NCBI RefSeq assembly: GCF_900496995.4
Contig: NW_024470327.1
Span: forward strand, 1-64,000
Reading direction: 5' to 3'
DNA: 64,000 nt
DNA from: Aquila chrysaetos chrysaetos
Taxonomy: Eukaryota > Chordata > Aves > Accipitriformes > Accipitridae
The notes under the pieces were generated by a model. The model did no database searches and had not been told where the DNA came from. It saw nothing but the letters and a program-made list of their open reading frames with translations. Positions 1-11,282 of the stretch are shown piece after piece. How positions within the stretch are numbered: the stretch's first letter is position 1; every line of letters starts with the position of its first letter. The translations under genes and the position numbers were made by a program.

Positions 1-1984
1 CTTGAAGCACACGGAGGCAGGGAAAGTTCTTAAGTCAGGTGCAAGCACCGAAGTTCTGACACCACATCGACCCGTTATCTGACCACGGTTCAAAAGAAGC
101 ATTTTCACCTCACCATGTGCCTTGATTGGCTGGCAAGAGGAGCCTCCCCTCCCGGTGCACCCAGAAGCGCACCAGCAAAGGAAGCGCCCTGTCGTTATGT
201 ACAGGGAGGCCGCCACTGTTGACAGCCTTACTCCCCACATGTTTTCGTACTGCATTGTGGTTGGGTGGCAGCCATTTTTTGACACCGTCATACCCACATG
301 TCCTCATGCAGCTCTGTGATAGGCTGCCTGCCTGCTGTGGACAAGGAAGTGCTCAGATATCAAAATATATACCTGTACTACAATATATACATTTTTGGTT
401 TTATATACATATATATAAGTGACTGTACAAATATGTATAAATATTTTTATGTATTTATGAATAGATACTGTATTCTAAATATATATACCCCTCTATACAC
501 ATATATATGTGTATACGCTTATATGTATATGTGTTTTTATATATATAAACATGTATAAATCCGGAGAAATTAAATATATATATAGCCATTACAACATAGG
601 TATAAAATGGATAAAACCTTTAATAAGAGCTAATGGAATGAACAATTAGTGTTTAAATGTGAACAGAAAGAAAAGTACAAGGGTGGGTCAAGGTCCGCCA
701 CTTTACCAGGCTGCAGAATAAGTCCATGTCTGGGTTGGGGGGAACTTCAAGAGGGCGGGGAGGACACAGACAAGCTGGAACATGCCCGAAGGCTATGGCC
801 CCCTCCTAGGAGGTCACCAAGGAGCCCTCAGCGCAAATCCTATTAACATACAAAGAAGAGCCCAGTCCTGTGAACCAGCCTAGGAGGCCCCCACATCCCA
901 GCCCAGCAGGATGGCCATGCAGGGTTACTGGGGCAGACTCTGAGCTTTCCTCGGTGCTGCAAGACACAGGCAATGCCATCTGCAAACATGGAAAAGCAGG
1001 ACAAAATGCCAGCTTCAGAAGAATATATACATGGGGACAATATGGAAAAGACCCAAAGAGGATCTCAAAAAAGACCATGTGGAGAAAAGGAACTAGCCAG
1101 GGAGCCCATGAACTGCAAAGTGGCTTTCAAGGTTCCAAGCAGAGGGGTAGGGTGGTAGTGGGGAACTCCCTTTCCCCATGGTTGTGGGGCATCTCACAGC
1201 TGCCTGTAAGACCACTGTGGGGTGCAGACTGGTGCTATATAGATTTCCTTGTCCTTAGGTTGATAACCTGATCGAATGTTTCAAAAAGCTCTGGCTGAAT
1301 GAGAGAGGGGAGAGGTCAGGAGTGTGCTGGCACTTGTGCAGGTCCACCTGAGCCACACCAGCCAAACCCAGTATGCTGTGTTTATGTCATGTCAAAGGAT
1401 GGGGAAGGGGGTGGTGATGGTGGATGTAAATGTATTGAATCCTGTAGGACCTGAGCAGGATGCAAACAGGAGGGAATAAGGTATGAAGATTGTACTGGGT
1501 CTGGGTGGGATGGCGTTAATTTTCTTGTTAGCAGCCCCTATGGTGCCGAGCTTTGCCTTGGTGGTCAAAACAGGGTTGAATGATAACACACTGACATTGT
1601 AGCTATTGCTGAGCAGTGCTTGCACGGCATCAAGGCCTTCTCTGTTTCTCACTCTGCCCCCACAGCGAGGAGGCTGGGGGTGGCAAGAGGCTGGGAGGGG
1701 ACAAAGTCAGGACAGCTGACACCAACGGACCAAAGGGATATTCCACACCATATGATGTCATAGTCAGCAATAGAACTAGGGGACTGCTGGGTGTTCTTCA
1801 AAGTAGAAGAAGTAATCCACTTATTAAACTCTCTTTATCTCAACCCATGAGATTTTTTATTCTCGCTTTTGTCCTTCCACTTTCCTCCTCCATCCCACTG
1901 GTGGGTAGTGAGCAAGTGACTGGGTGGGGGCTGCCACATGGGGTCACCCCACATACGAGCACATAGAAAATAGGTTGGTATGTG
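1..1984. other. No gene recognised; AT-rich low-complexity stretch
   Basis: No open frame here looks like a known protein. About 350-600 is strongly AT-rich with repeated TATATA/ATGTATA runs, a simple-sequence region. The rest is of ordinary composition with no splice-flanked coding block I could support. Confidence 0.5.
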
Positions 1985-2765
1985 CTTGTGAGGTCACTGG
2001 TGCCTGCGTAGACCATAGGTTGGGAGCTGGCACGTGGCTTGTGTAAGTGGTTGTGAGATTACTGATACCTGAGTAGCTGGCAGGCCAAGAGTAGGCACGT
2101 GGCTTGTGTCGGAGCTTGTGAGTTCACTTGTGCCTTTGTATCTCACAGGCAAGCAGATAGCAAGTAGGTGGATACGTGGTGGCCAGCTCACTGGTGCCTG
2201 AGTAGCTGATAGGCAAGAGGGAGACACATGGGTTGGGTATGTACTTGTGTTGTCACTCTTGGCTGAATAGCTGATAGGCCAGGACCAGGTGCAGGGCCCT
2301 TATAGGTCCTTTTGAGGTCACCAGAGGTGGACTACCTCAACAGCAAGTACCTGGCAAATGGGTGTACGTGTGAGGTCACCGGTGCCTGAGTAGCTGATAG
2401 AGCAGGAGCTGGCCCATGGCTTGTGTCTGTGCTTATGAGGTCACTCATGCCTGAGTAGCTTATAGGCCTGGAGTAGGCCCATGGCACATGTAGGTGCTTC
2501 TAACGTCACTGCTGCCCGAGTAGCTGATAGGGCAGCAGCAGGCCCCTAGTTTGTGTTGGTGGTTTTGAGGTCATTGGTGTCTGAATAGCCGATACGCCAG
2601 AAGCAGGCCCATGTCAGATGTAGATGCCATGACATCACCTGTGGCTGAGTAGCAGATAGGCTACGAGCACGCACATGGCTATGTATGAACTTGTGATGTC
2701 ACTGGTGCCTGGATAGCTGATAGGCCAGGAGCTGGCACATAGCTTGGGTAGGAGCTTCTGGTCTC
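1985..2765. repeat. Decayed minisatellite, about 65-bp unit
   Basis: A block of roughly a dozen imperfect tandem units. Each carries versions of GAGGTCACTGGTGCCTGAGT, then AGCTGATAGG, then a CAGGAGCTGGCACATGGCTTGTGT-like tail cut short here for brevity. Units differ by substitutions and small indels and some are shortened, so the array is old. Open frames inside it are repeat artefacts. Confidence 0.8.
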
Positions 2766-4018
2766 ACCAAAATAACATTCAGACCATGCCCAAACACGGC
2801 TTTTTGGAATAGCCATCGTTAGGAAAGTCCATACACTGCACACAGATGTGTGACAGTGTAACTCACACACACACAGAGAGCACTGGCAGTAGGAGGGGTG
2901 TGAGGTCACCGTCAGTATAAATCATGAGCATACAGCAGTGGCCGTGGGAGGATGGCAGTGTTCACGTCACCGATGGCACCCCATGGCCGCGGGGCTCGGT
3001 GCAGAGCGGCCGTGTGCTGTCACAAGGGCATCAGAGGGGACGGGATCCGCCCGGCCCCGTCTCTGCGAGGCCGAAGGAGCAGCCCCTGCAGCCCTGGCTG
3101 GAGCAGTCGGGGTAGGGATGGCTCGGGGGCACCGCAGGGATGTGCCTGGGCACGGCGCCAGGAGGAAACCACAGACTTCCTCCGGAGCGCGGGGAGCGCT
3201 GCGAGGCCACGTGGGCTGTGGTTTGTGCACCTGCAGGCTGCAGCTCCCGAGCCACCCGCGGGGAATAACGGTCCCTCGGTGACATGCCGAGAGCCAGGGA
3301 TGTGCCTGAGCCTTTGGGCTGCATGTCTGCTGCTGGGACAGAGACGTTTCCCAGATCCATCTCCGGCTTCTGCAAGGGACCCACCATGGGGCTCTCCAGG
3401 GAGGGACGGATGAACGACCCAGCACTCGTGGAATGGAGCTCTTCCCCTGGCCAAGGCCCTTTCCCAGCTGCTCCCCGCAGAGCGGGGTCTGAAGCAGGGG
3501 CAGGGGCTGTTTCCTTCCCTTCCTGACACAGGCCCCGGTGCAGTCTCAGCCCTGTGATTCCCATGGCACAGGGGTGGCCGGACACTCGCACCTGGGGCTC
3601 TTGGATGTGCCCAGAATAGGAGATGCTCAGTGCTCCTAGTCCACATAGCACGGTTCAGGGGGTGAAAAACCTGTTCCCCCCCACAACTGTCCCTGTCTTG
3701 TGACGGCCCCCCACCACAGTGACGTGACACGTGTAGCAGAGCTGTCTCTCATATATGGTCATGAGTGGTGCTGGAGAAGTTCATTGGAGGGCTGGGCTGT
3801 GTCGGAGGGGAGATCGCTCCCGATAATGTCTAAAAAGGTGCTGCTGCTTCGATTGGCTCCTCCTGTAGCTGGGCTGGCATCTGCAGAGATATATTGCCCT
3901 CCCGACGTCATTGTCCCCATGAGTCCCCAGCAGCCGTGGCAGGGAGTGTGGCGCAGCAGGGATGTGCTGGCAGGGCAGGAGGGTCAGGATGGGCACCGAG
4001 GGACTCCTGTCCCCTCAG
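2766..4018. other. GC-richer upstream flank of the scavenger-receptor gene
   Basis: From about 2980 the sequence becomes GC-richer with scattered CpG. Several long overlapping frames on both strands run here but none matches a family. A weak TATA-like GATATATTG lies near 3890, about 130 bases before the start codon of the receptor gene, and could mark its promoter. This is inferred from position only. Confidence 0.35.
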
Positions 4019-4055
4019 ATGCTGTGGCTGCTCCTCTGGGTACAGCTGTGCAGGG
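4019..4055 (+). CDS. SRCR gene exon 1, signal peptide
   Basis: ATG at 4019 opens MLWLLLWVQLCRG, a short hydrophobic signal peptide, followed by the donor GTAAG. The exon ends in phase 1, matching every SRCR exon downstream. The start was chosen because it is the only Met leading a hydrophobic stretch that ends at a donor in this phase. Confidence 0.75.
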
Positions 4056-5067
4056 GTAAGTGCCAACTCCTTTGTCCCACAGCCCAGGGCCAGCAGGTAC
4101 CAGCATGGTCATCGGGTTCTGTCTGGGAACAAGGTTTCTTTACAGGTGCTACTGATATGAGGGGCAGAAGGTGCTGGGTGCTGGTCCATGGACCCTGTGC
4201 CTTTCCTTGTACCCATCTGGGTGGGAGAGAATATCTCCTTTCCCAGGGCTCCAGTGCTTAGGGCAGCCTGTGCCTGGCTAGATTGATAGACACCGTGCCC
4301 TGGGGTAGCTTTTTGAGATCCCCTGTTCCCCAGCACTGTGCCTCTGGAGCCGGTGGTGGCACAGCTGGTGATGGCAGCACCCAGAGATCCCCAGGGCACT
4401 GCCAACCTCTGCAGTACCCCAGAGAGTTTGTGTGCTGCTCACTGCCCCCTTGTTCCAGGGGAGCCCTGACTCCATGAGGGCAGTTTGTACCCCACAGAGA
4501 GAAGGGGACTGGGGCACCTACAGCAGAGAGACATCCTTCCTAGGGGGGCCTGGCCTAGTGCAGGGATTGGGCTGACGCCAGGGGCGAGGAGGGGACATGG
4601 CCTGGGGGATCCTCAGAATCATCTCAGTGCTCCCTGGGAACACAGAAAGCCCTGGGGGTGGGGGTGGGTTTGGGTGGTTCTGGGGCAGGTGGTTTTCATA
4701 GGAAGCTGCAGGCCTGGGTACAGAGGGCTGTGCAGGGGGTGCCAGGCTGGGGAGTAGCGGGTGCCCAGTGCAGCGCACCGTGCAGTGTAGTGGGTGGGTA
4801 TGGGTGGGGGGGCAGGTGGCCATTGGGGTGGGAAGAGCTGCCTTGTGCAGTGGGATGGTGAGTCACCCAGCAGGGCTGGAAAGGGGCACCCCCAGCCTTG
4901 TGCAGCCCATTGGGATAGAAGGGACCCCTGCACTGCCCTGGAGACAGCCCGGAGGGGAGAGGGCTCCTACCCCAGTACCTTTGACTTGGCACAAGTAGGG
5001 GGTTCTGCCAGACCCACAGTGCTGGGGCTTGGTGCTCTCCTGACCCATTCCATGTTGGTGTTCAAAG

Positions 5068-5382
5068 GGGCTGCGGAGGTGAGGCTGGTGAATGGCGGCA
5101 GGCGCTGTGCTGGGAGAGTGGAGGTGAAACACATGGGCCGGGGGGGGACCGTGTGTAGTGTCTTCTGGGACATGAACGATGCAGCCGTGGTTTGTAAGCA
5201 GCTGGGCTGTGGGTCTGCTGTTGGAGCTCCTCAGTATGGATACTTTGGGCGAGGATCTGGCCCCGTTTGGATGGATAGTGTTCGCTGTAAAGGCACCGAG
5301 TCTGCCCTGTCTGACTGCAAACACAGTGGATGGGGTAAACAGAACTGTGGTCACATTGGCAATGCTGGAGTGATGTGTTCAG
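5068..5382 (+). CDS. SRCR gene exon 2, SRCR domain 1
   Basis: The frame opens VRLVNGGRRCAGRVEVKH and closes GNAGVMCSG, with eight cysteines in group B spacing. The acceptor is TTCAAAG and the donor is G|GTAAG, phase 1-1, 315 bases. The domain looks fully functional. An AAAG acceptor is a little weaker than the CAG used by its neighbours. Confidence 0.85.
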
Positions 5383-6842
5383 GTAAGGGGACAGCCTGTT
5401 GCCTACCTTTGGCTCTGGGATGGGGGAAGGGACCGTGGCTGTGCCCTCATGGAGCAACACATGGACACCAGAGCAGGGCCCAGTGATACTGGTCTAACTG
5501 CCAAGCTGGGACTGTCATTGCTGATGTCCCCTGTCCCTGGGGAAGGCCCAGAGAGAGCCTACCCGAGGGTGATCTGACCTTGCCAGAGTGTCTCAGTCAC
5601 CCTCAGTCAGTGTCTTGAGCTGCAGATGAATCCTCCATCCCTGCCCTGGGGTGTCCATTGGGCTTCATCAATCTCCACCCATTCTGCCAGTTCGCAGTCA
5701 ATAATGCTGAAGGTCCCTGTGCTGGAAACACCTGGGGGGACTTGCTCGGCACTCCACACCTTGGAGGAATGGCACGAGATGGCTGGTCCTCCTGGGTATT
5801 TCCCTTCATAGGCATGAATACTTCAAATGAATCAAAAGGGATTTTCAGAAAGGATGAGTGCTGGGCCCTGGGGAATGGAGCAGCGTGGCCACAAATCCCT
5901 TCACTGCCTGTGCCCAGGGCTTGGCTGTGTGGACCAGCACTGTGAGGCTTTAGGTCTTGGCAGCTGCTTGACCTTGGCTGCTCCCCCCCGTATCACCACA
6001 GTGACAGGCTGGCACTGGGAAATCCCTGGGGCTGTGACAGGCCCGCAGGGACACAACCCCGTGCAGGCAGTGCTGACCCACTGCCCAACCCCTCCTGCCT
6101 GCCCACAGCTCCCCACACTGCTCCATGACACGGGGGCTTTGGCAGCACTTACTGATCCTCATCCATGCCTGCTGTTCTCTGAGAGCCGGCATGGGCCCAG
6201 TGGGACATGCAAGTCTCCTGCCCCTCTGTCCGGCCATCCATCTGGCTTGTGCACACCTCCGGGCAGAGCGCTTTTTCCGTGGCTGAAAACATCCCCCCTC
6301 GAGCAGGCATCAGAAGGGTCTGGACAGGCACCAGGCATGATAACAGCTCCAACATTTCTGTGCTCTGTGACATCTCCCACCTAAAATGAACCTTCCAACA
6401 CCCCAGGAACACCCCTGAGATCAGGGGGTGCTTCTGATTGCATCAGGGTGATGGTCCTGCCTGGCCCAAAGCTCTGCAGGGGCTGAGCAGGCTGCAGCAG
6501 TCACTATCATCTGGGCTAGTTCTCCTGCATCCAAACTGCTCACACTACTGTGGTGCTGGGGGAACCATGCCAGGCAGCACAGGGGACCTTGTGTGGCAGC
6601 AGTTTGTCTAAACAGTACCTGTGGCTGTGAGTCTGCGATAGACACATACCCTCGAGTGCTCTGATGGTGTAAAGATGGGTTGCGTGGGGGTCTGGATGTG
6701 CCTGTGTCACCAACAGTCCCCCAACAGCTTCCTCTGGGATGTGCAATGGGTGGTTTGGTCACAGCGTGCTTGGAGATGATGCAGGATGTGGTCATGTATC
6801 TGCCAGAGGGCTCTGCAAACTTCCAGTTATGTTTTTCTCCAG

Positions 6843-7151
6843 AATTTGTCCGGCTGGTGGATGGGAAGAGCCACTGCTCAGGACGTGTGGAGATCCATGA
6901 CGGGGGCCAGTGGAAAACTGTCTGTGACTCACACTTTGGTCCCAATGCTGCTGACGTGGTCTGCAGGGAGTTGCAGTGCGGCGTGGCCCTGCCTGCTGCT
7001 GGGGCAGCTCACTTTGCAGAAGCAGTCAGCCCCATCTGGGATGGAGTGCTGCAGTGTGTGGGGAATTAATCCCACCTTATCTCCTGCCGCAGAGGGTCCT
7101 CCAGGGACCAGCTCTGCACCCACGCGAACAGTGCTGTTGTCACCTGCACAC
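6843..7151 (+). pseudogene. SRCR gene exon 3, SRCR domain 2 with stop
   Basis: The frame opens EFVRLVDGKSHCSGRVEIHD and keeps all eight cysteines, but TAA at 7067-7069 falls where the family usually has Glu (C-x-G-N-E-S-H-L). The same frame continues past the stop as SHLISC to the donor C|GTAAG. One GAA or GAG to TAA change would explain it. Phase 1-1, 309 bases. Confidence 0.8.
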
Positions 7152-7379
7152 GTAAGGACTCAGGGAGGGGTGTTGAACACCAGGGCTGTGCCAGGGGTTG
7201 GGGAACAGAGCAAGGATGGTGCTGGGCCAGGTGTGAGGACAGGAGGGATGATGGGATTGTCTGAAGCATGAAAATAGTGCAGAAGGAGAAGAAAGGCATG
7301 CTGTCCCTCTGGCCTCTCTGCCAGGTACTGAGGGTACATGAGCACCAATCCACCCTCTCTCCTCCTCCTCTGTCCCCAG

Positions 7380-7694
7380 AATACACAGGATTCAGGCTGG
7401 TGAATGGCAGCACAGTGTGTGCAGGGAGGGTAGAGGTCCAGGTGCTGGAGACCTGGGGAACCCTCTGTGCCTCCCGCTGGGATCTCTTGGATGCCCACGT
7501 TCTCTGTCATCAACTCAACTGTGGGTTTGCTGAGTCCATTCCTGGAGGAGAGCATTTTGGGAGAGAGACTGGCCCTGTCTGGAGAGACTCATTCCACTGT
7601 GTCGGCACTGAAACCCACCTGGGACAGTGCCCAGTGATCACCCTGGGGGCCTCACCATGCTCCCACGGGAACAACGCTGCTGTTGTTTGCTCAG
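7380..7694 (+). CDS. SRCR gene exon 4, SRCR domain 3
   Basis: Acceptor TGTCCCCAG, donor G|GTGAGT, 315 bases, phase 1-1. The frame opens [20 protein letters not shown] and closes NNAAVVCSG with eight group B cysteines and the family's W-D-x-x-D-A core ([11 protein letters not shown]). It looks intact. Confidence 0.85.
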
Positions 7695-8278
7695 GTGAGT
7701 GCTGGAAAAATGCTGCATTAACTCCATTTGCCCTTTGTGTGTGACGTGGCCACCCAAAGCAGGGGTCCCACGGCAGTGCCAGGCTGAATTTATCCCTGGA
7801 GAAACCCTGGCTTCCTCAGCAGCCATCTGGAGGGCTTTGCCTGCTCAGAGTGACCGCTCTACTTTGGGAGAGCTGAGGACTGACCAGAGGCAGGCATCTG
7901 CCCCCAGGGCAGTGGTTTAGGCCCCAGCACTACCACCACCAGGCCTGGGCTCCTCCGTTCTCCTACTGTGGGACAAGCCCAGGACAGGGCTGCAGGGCTG
8001 TGCTCCACCTCTCTGGCTGCAGACAGCTGCATCCCATCCCCAGAGAGAGCTCTGCAGAGCCTCATCCCACCACCCAGGCAGCAGGTGCCTGGGTCCCCCC
8101 AGCAGCAGCAGACCTGGGTGTGAGCTGCAGAGAGGGCCTGGGTTTTGCCCTCGCGTCTCGTCAGCAAAAGGCTCAGTCTTGTCCTGTTTGGTCAGAAAAT
8201 CCCCCCTCGCCCCTGATCCCTGAAGGATGCCATGCTCCCCAGTGCTGTTGATGGCTATGGCATCTCTGCTCTCCCCAG

Positions 8279-8596
8279 GCTCAGCATCCCTGCGGCTGGT
8301 GGGTGGAGGGAGCCGGTGCGACGGATGAGTGGAGATCTTCCAGAATGGGACGTGGGGCAGAGTCCTGGATGACCAGTGGGACGTGCAGGAGGCCAGCGTG
8401 GTGTGCCAGCAGCTGCGGTGCGGAGAGGCAGAGAAAGCCTACAACCCCCCAAAGCCTGAGCGAGGGACGGGCCCCGTGGGGCTGCGAGGGGTCCGGTGCG
8501 CAGGGCACGAGGCCAACCTGGCCCTCTGCAACACCTCCCTGCCCGAGAGTGCACCGGCGGCAGGGGTTGCGGAGGACGTGGGAGTCATTTGCTGGG
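8279..8596 (+). pseudogene. SRCR gene exon 5, SRCR domain 4 with stop and a lost disulphide
   Basis: Acceptor CTCCCCAG, donor G|GTGAGC, 318 bases, phase 1-1. The frame reads SASLRLVGGGSRCDG, then TGA at 8326-8328 in place of the family Arg, then VEIFQNGTWGRVL. CGA to TGA is a CpG transition. Cysteines 2 and 7 of the group B pattern are both absent (WGRVL for WGTVC, and no Cys in the usual place before EDVGVIC). These two normally pair. Confidence 0.8.
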
Positions 8597-8654
8597 GTGA
8601 GCGGCGCTGCACGGGCCCCCCAGGTGATGGGGTTGGGTGGGCACCAGCCCCTGA

Positions 8655-9134
<480 letters not shown>

Positions 9135-9333
9135 TGAGGGTCCCTGGGGAGCTCAGCCATCCCCGAGGATTAGCAGGAAGGGCAGGGGTGTCTGTCTATC
9201 AGGGAATTCTCTCTGCCCTTGGGTGCAAGGGGGGACATGCTGGTCCTGGCCCTGCCCAGCTGAGGGCCTGGGGGGTGCAGAGGTGTCCTGGCTCCCACAG
9301 CCCCAGACCAGCCTGTTCCCCCTTTCCTCCCGG

Positions 9334-9648
9334 AGTTCGTGGCCCTGAGGCTGGAGAACAGCGATGGCTGCTCCGGGCACCTGCAGGTTTTCTACAATGG
9401 GACATGGGGGAGCATTTGCTCTAACTCGATGACTCTCGACACAGTGTCACTGGCATGCAAGGAGCTGGGCTGCGGGAATGGAGGATCCCTGGAAACACGT
9501 CTGCCTTCTGGCAATGTGTCTGGCCCTACATGGCTGGATAATGTGCAGTGTGGGGAGAAAACCAGCTCCTTCTGGCAGTGTCCCTCCTCTCCCTGGAACC
9601 CACAGTCATGTAAAGACCTGCAAGAGGAGATCCACATCACCTGCAGTG
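9334..9648 (+). CDS. SRCR gene exon 7, SRCR domain 6, doubtful acceptor
   Basis: The open frame reads EFVALRLENSDGCSGHLQVF and closes EEIHITCSG with eight cysteines. It is the most WC1/CD163L1-like of the set. The donor is G|GTAACT. Phase 1-1 needs the exon to begin at 9334, giving 315 bases, but the two preceding bases are GG, not AG (CCTCCCGG). The only nearby AG, 9334-9335, would break the phase. Confidence 0.7.
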
Positions 9649-10271
9649 GTAACTCTGAGCCACCCGGGCACCCCAGTGTCACCCCAGTTCCTGCTCCCTG
9701 TTGAGCACAGCCAAATGCAGAGAAAGAGTTTGGAGGGGCTTTTCCTTTCCATGTCAGTCCCTTCTGCTGCTGGTGGCAGAGAAGCGATCACAGCCACACA
9801 TGTCCAGCAGCAGTTGCCACCCAGGTTGCCAGCAGCGCCTGGGGGAGGCAGATGCATCTCCAGGTGAGGTCTCAGAAGAGACCTGACAGGGTTCAGAAGA
9901 GCCTGCCCTCCATAGACACGCTACTGCTCTGTTAACCAGGGACCTTTTGGGGCTGAGCAGTTGGGGTCCCCCCACAGTCCTGTGTGTGTCCCCTGAATGA
10001 CCAGGGTTCAGTTGCTGCCGTGACCAAGATGGCAGAGGGAGGCGCAAGCAGAGCTCAGCCCTGCTCTCTTCTGCACAATCTCCCAAACCAGCCCTTTCAC
10101 CACAGCGTTTCCTTCTTCACGGAGATGCTCAGAAATGCCCTCGATCCCGCTGGCCCCGTGCCCCAACTCCACGAGCTGCACAGGTAGGGAGCTGCTCCTC
10201 TGTGGACGCTTCTTGTCTGGCAGGGCTCTGCCTGCTGTCCCGGTGCCATGGGAGGTCTTTGCCTTCTCCAG

Positions 10272-10351
10272 ACAGGGAGAAGATTCGTGCCGTGGGAGGT
10301 GAGGACGGGTGCTCGGGCAGAGTGGAGGTCTGGCACCGTGGCTCTTGGGGG
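10272..10351 (+). pseudogene. SRCR gene exon 8, left part of SRCR domain 7
   Basis: Acceptor TTCTCCAG, then the frame DREKIRAVGGEDGCSGRVEV to HRGSWG. The exon is cut at 10351 by the provirus. The remaining 235 bases (19949-20183) resume in the same frame after a 5-base target duplication. Together the two parts make 315 bases, the usual SRCR exon length. Confidence 0.85.
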
Positions 10352-11118
10352 TGTCACGGTCCACTCGGTGGACTCGTGATGGTTCGTTTGCTACGATCTC
10401 GAAAGTGCAAAATTAAGGTGACCAACACCAAAGGGGATAGCAGTAATCACACAGTATAACTTTATTGTATTGCCTGTGAAGAGGCACGCGATAGTTAGAG
10501 ATGGGTGAGAGAAAGGAGAAAAGTAAAGTTAAGTTTAGAGAGAGGAGAAAAAAGAGGTTATAGCTACCACCGCTGATCTCAAGACGTCCTAACGGTCCCG
10601 GGTCCAGCTAATGCTGCGTCGTCGATCGTCGTGGTCCTTGGTGGGGAAGCTTCAAATTCCCATTGTTCAGAAGTCATCTTTTATGCTTAGTAACACACCT
10701 TGCTCCACCTCTGCCTCAGGAGTCTCCGCCCTTCTCAGAATACAATTATCATATCTCCGCCCTTCTCGAGCGAGGCTATCACGCAGGCGCAGGGTCAGTG
10801 TCCGAGGCGTGGTAAGTCTTGGAGGCGGGTAGCCTTCGACCAGGAGGTGTGTTTTGGTATTATAATGAAGCAAAGTTCGTCTAGAGTTCATGATTTCTTC
10901 ATCGATGTTATGGCAACGGTTGCAATCCATCCTTTTTGACAGTAGCTATGCGGTTATCTCTAACGGCTCTAGCCAGGTACCTTCCAGGAGCCTTGTACCG
11001 CACATTCTGTCCTTGGGATTGGCCGCTGCGCTCCAAACAGGCCGTTGTCAGGTAATGTACTGTTCATGTTCCTGATGACAATGTTGAGACAATGCTGATT
11101 TTCTGACCGACTCTTACA
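10352..11118 (-). repeat. 3' LTR of the provirus
   Basis: 767 bases, TG at 10352 and CA at 11118 on the plus strand, matched along its whole length by 19177-19943. For a minus-strand provirus this is the downstream LTR, next to env. Confidence 0.93.
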
Positions 11119-11282
11119 CCACCCCGTGGCTCAACATGGTCGTCAGGACGTCAGGACCGCTTGGTGGTAGCATGATAAAGAAGAGGAAGAAGAAAAGGAA
11201 AAGAAAAAGACAGAGAGAGAGAGAAAAGGAGAGAAGATAGAAAGGCATCTACAATTTATTGTATATATTAAAAAAAAGAAAA

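Noticed and set aside
2938-3730. Long overlapping frames on both strands upstream of the receptor gene
   Set aside because: GC-rich composition keeps stops rare in all frames. No motif, signal peptide or splice pattern supports a protein.
10611-11075. Short frames repeated exactly at 19436-19900
   Set aside because: They lie within the two LTRs of the provirus and are identical because the LTRs are.
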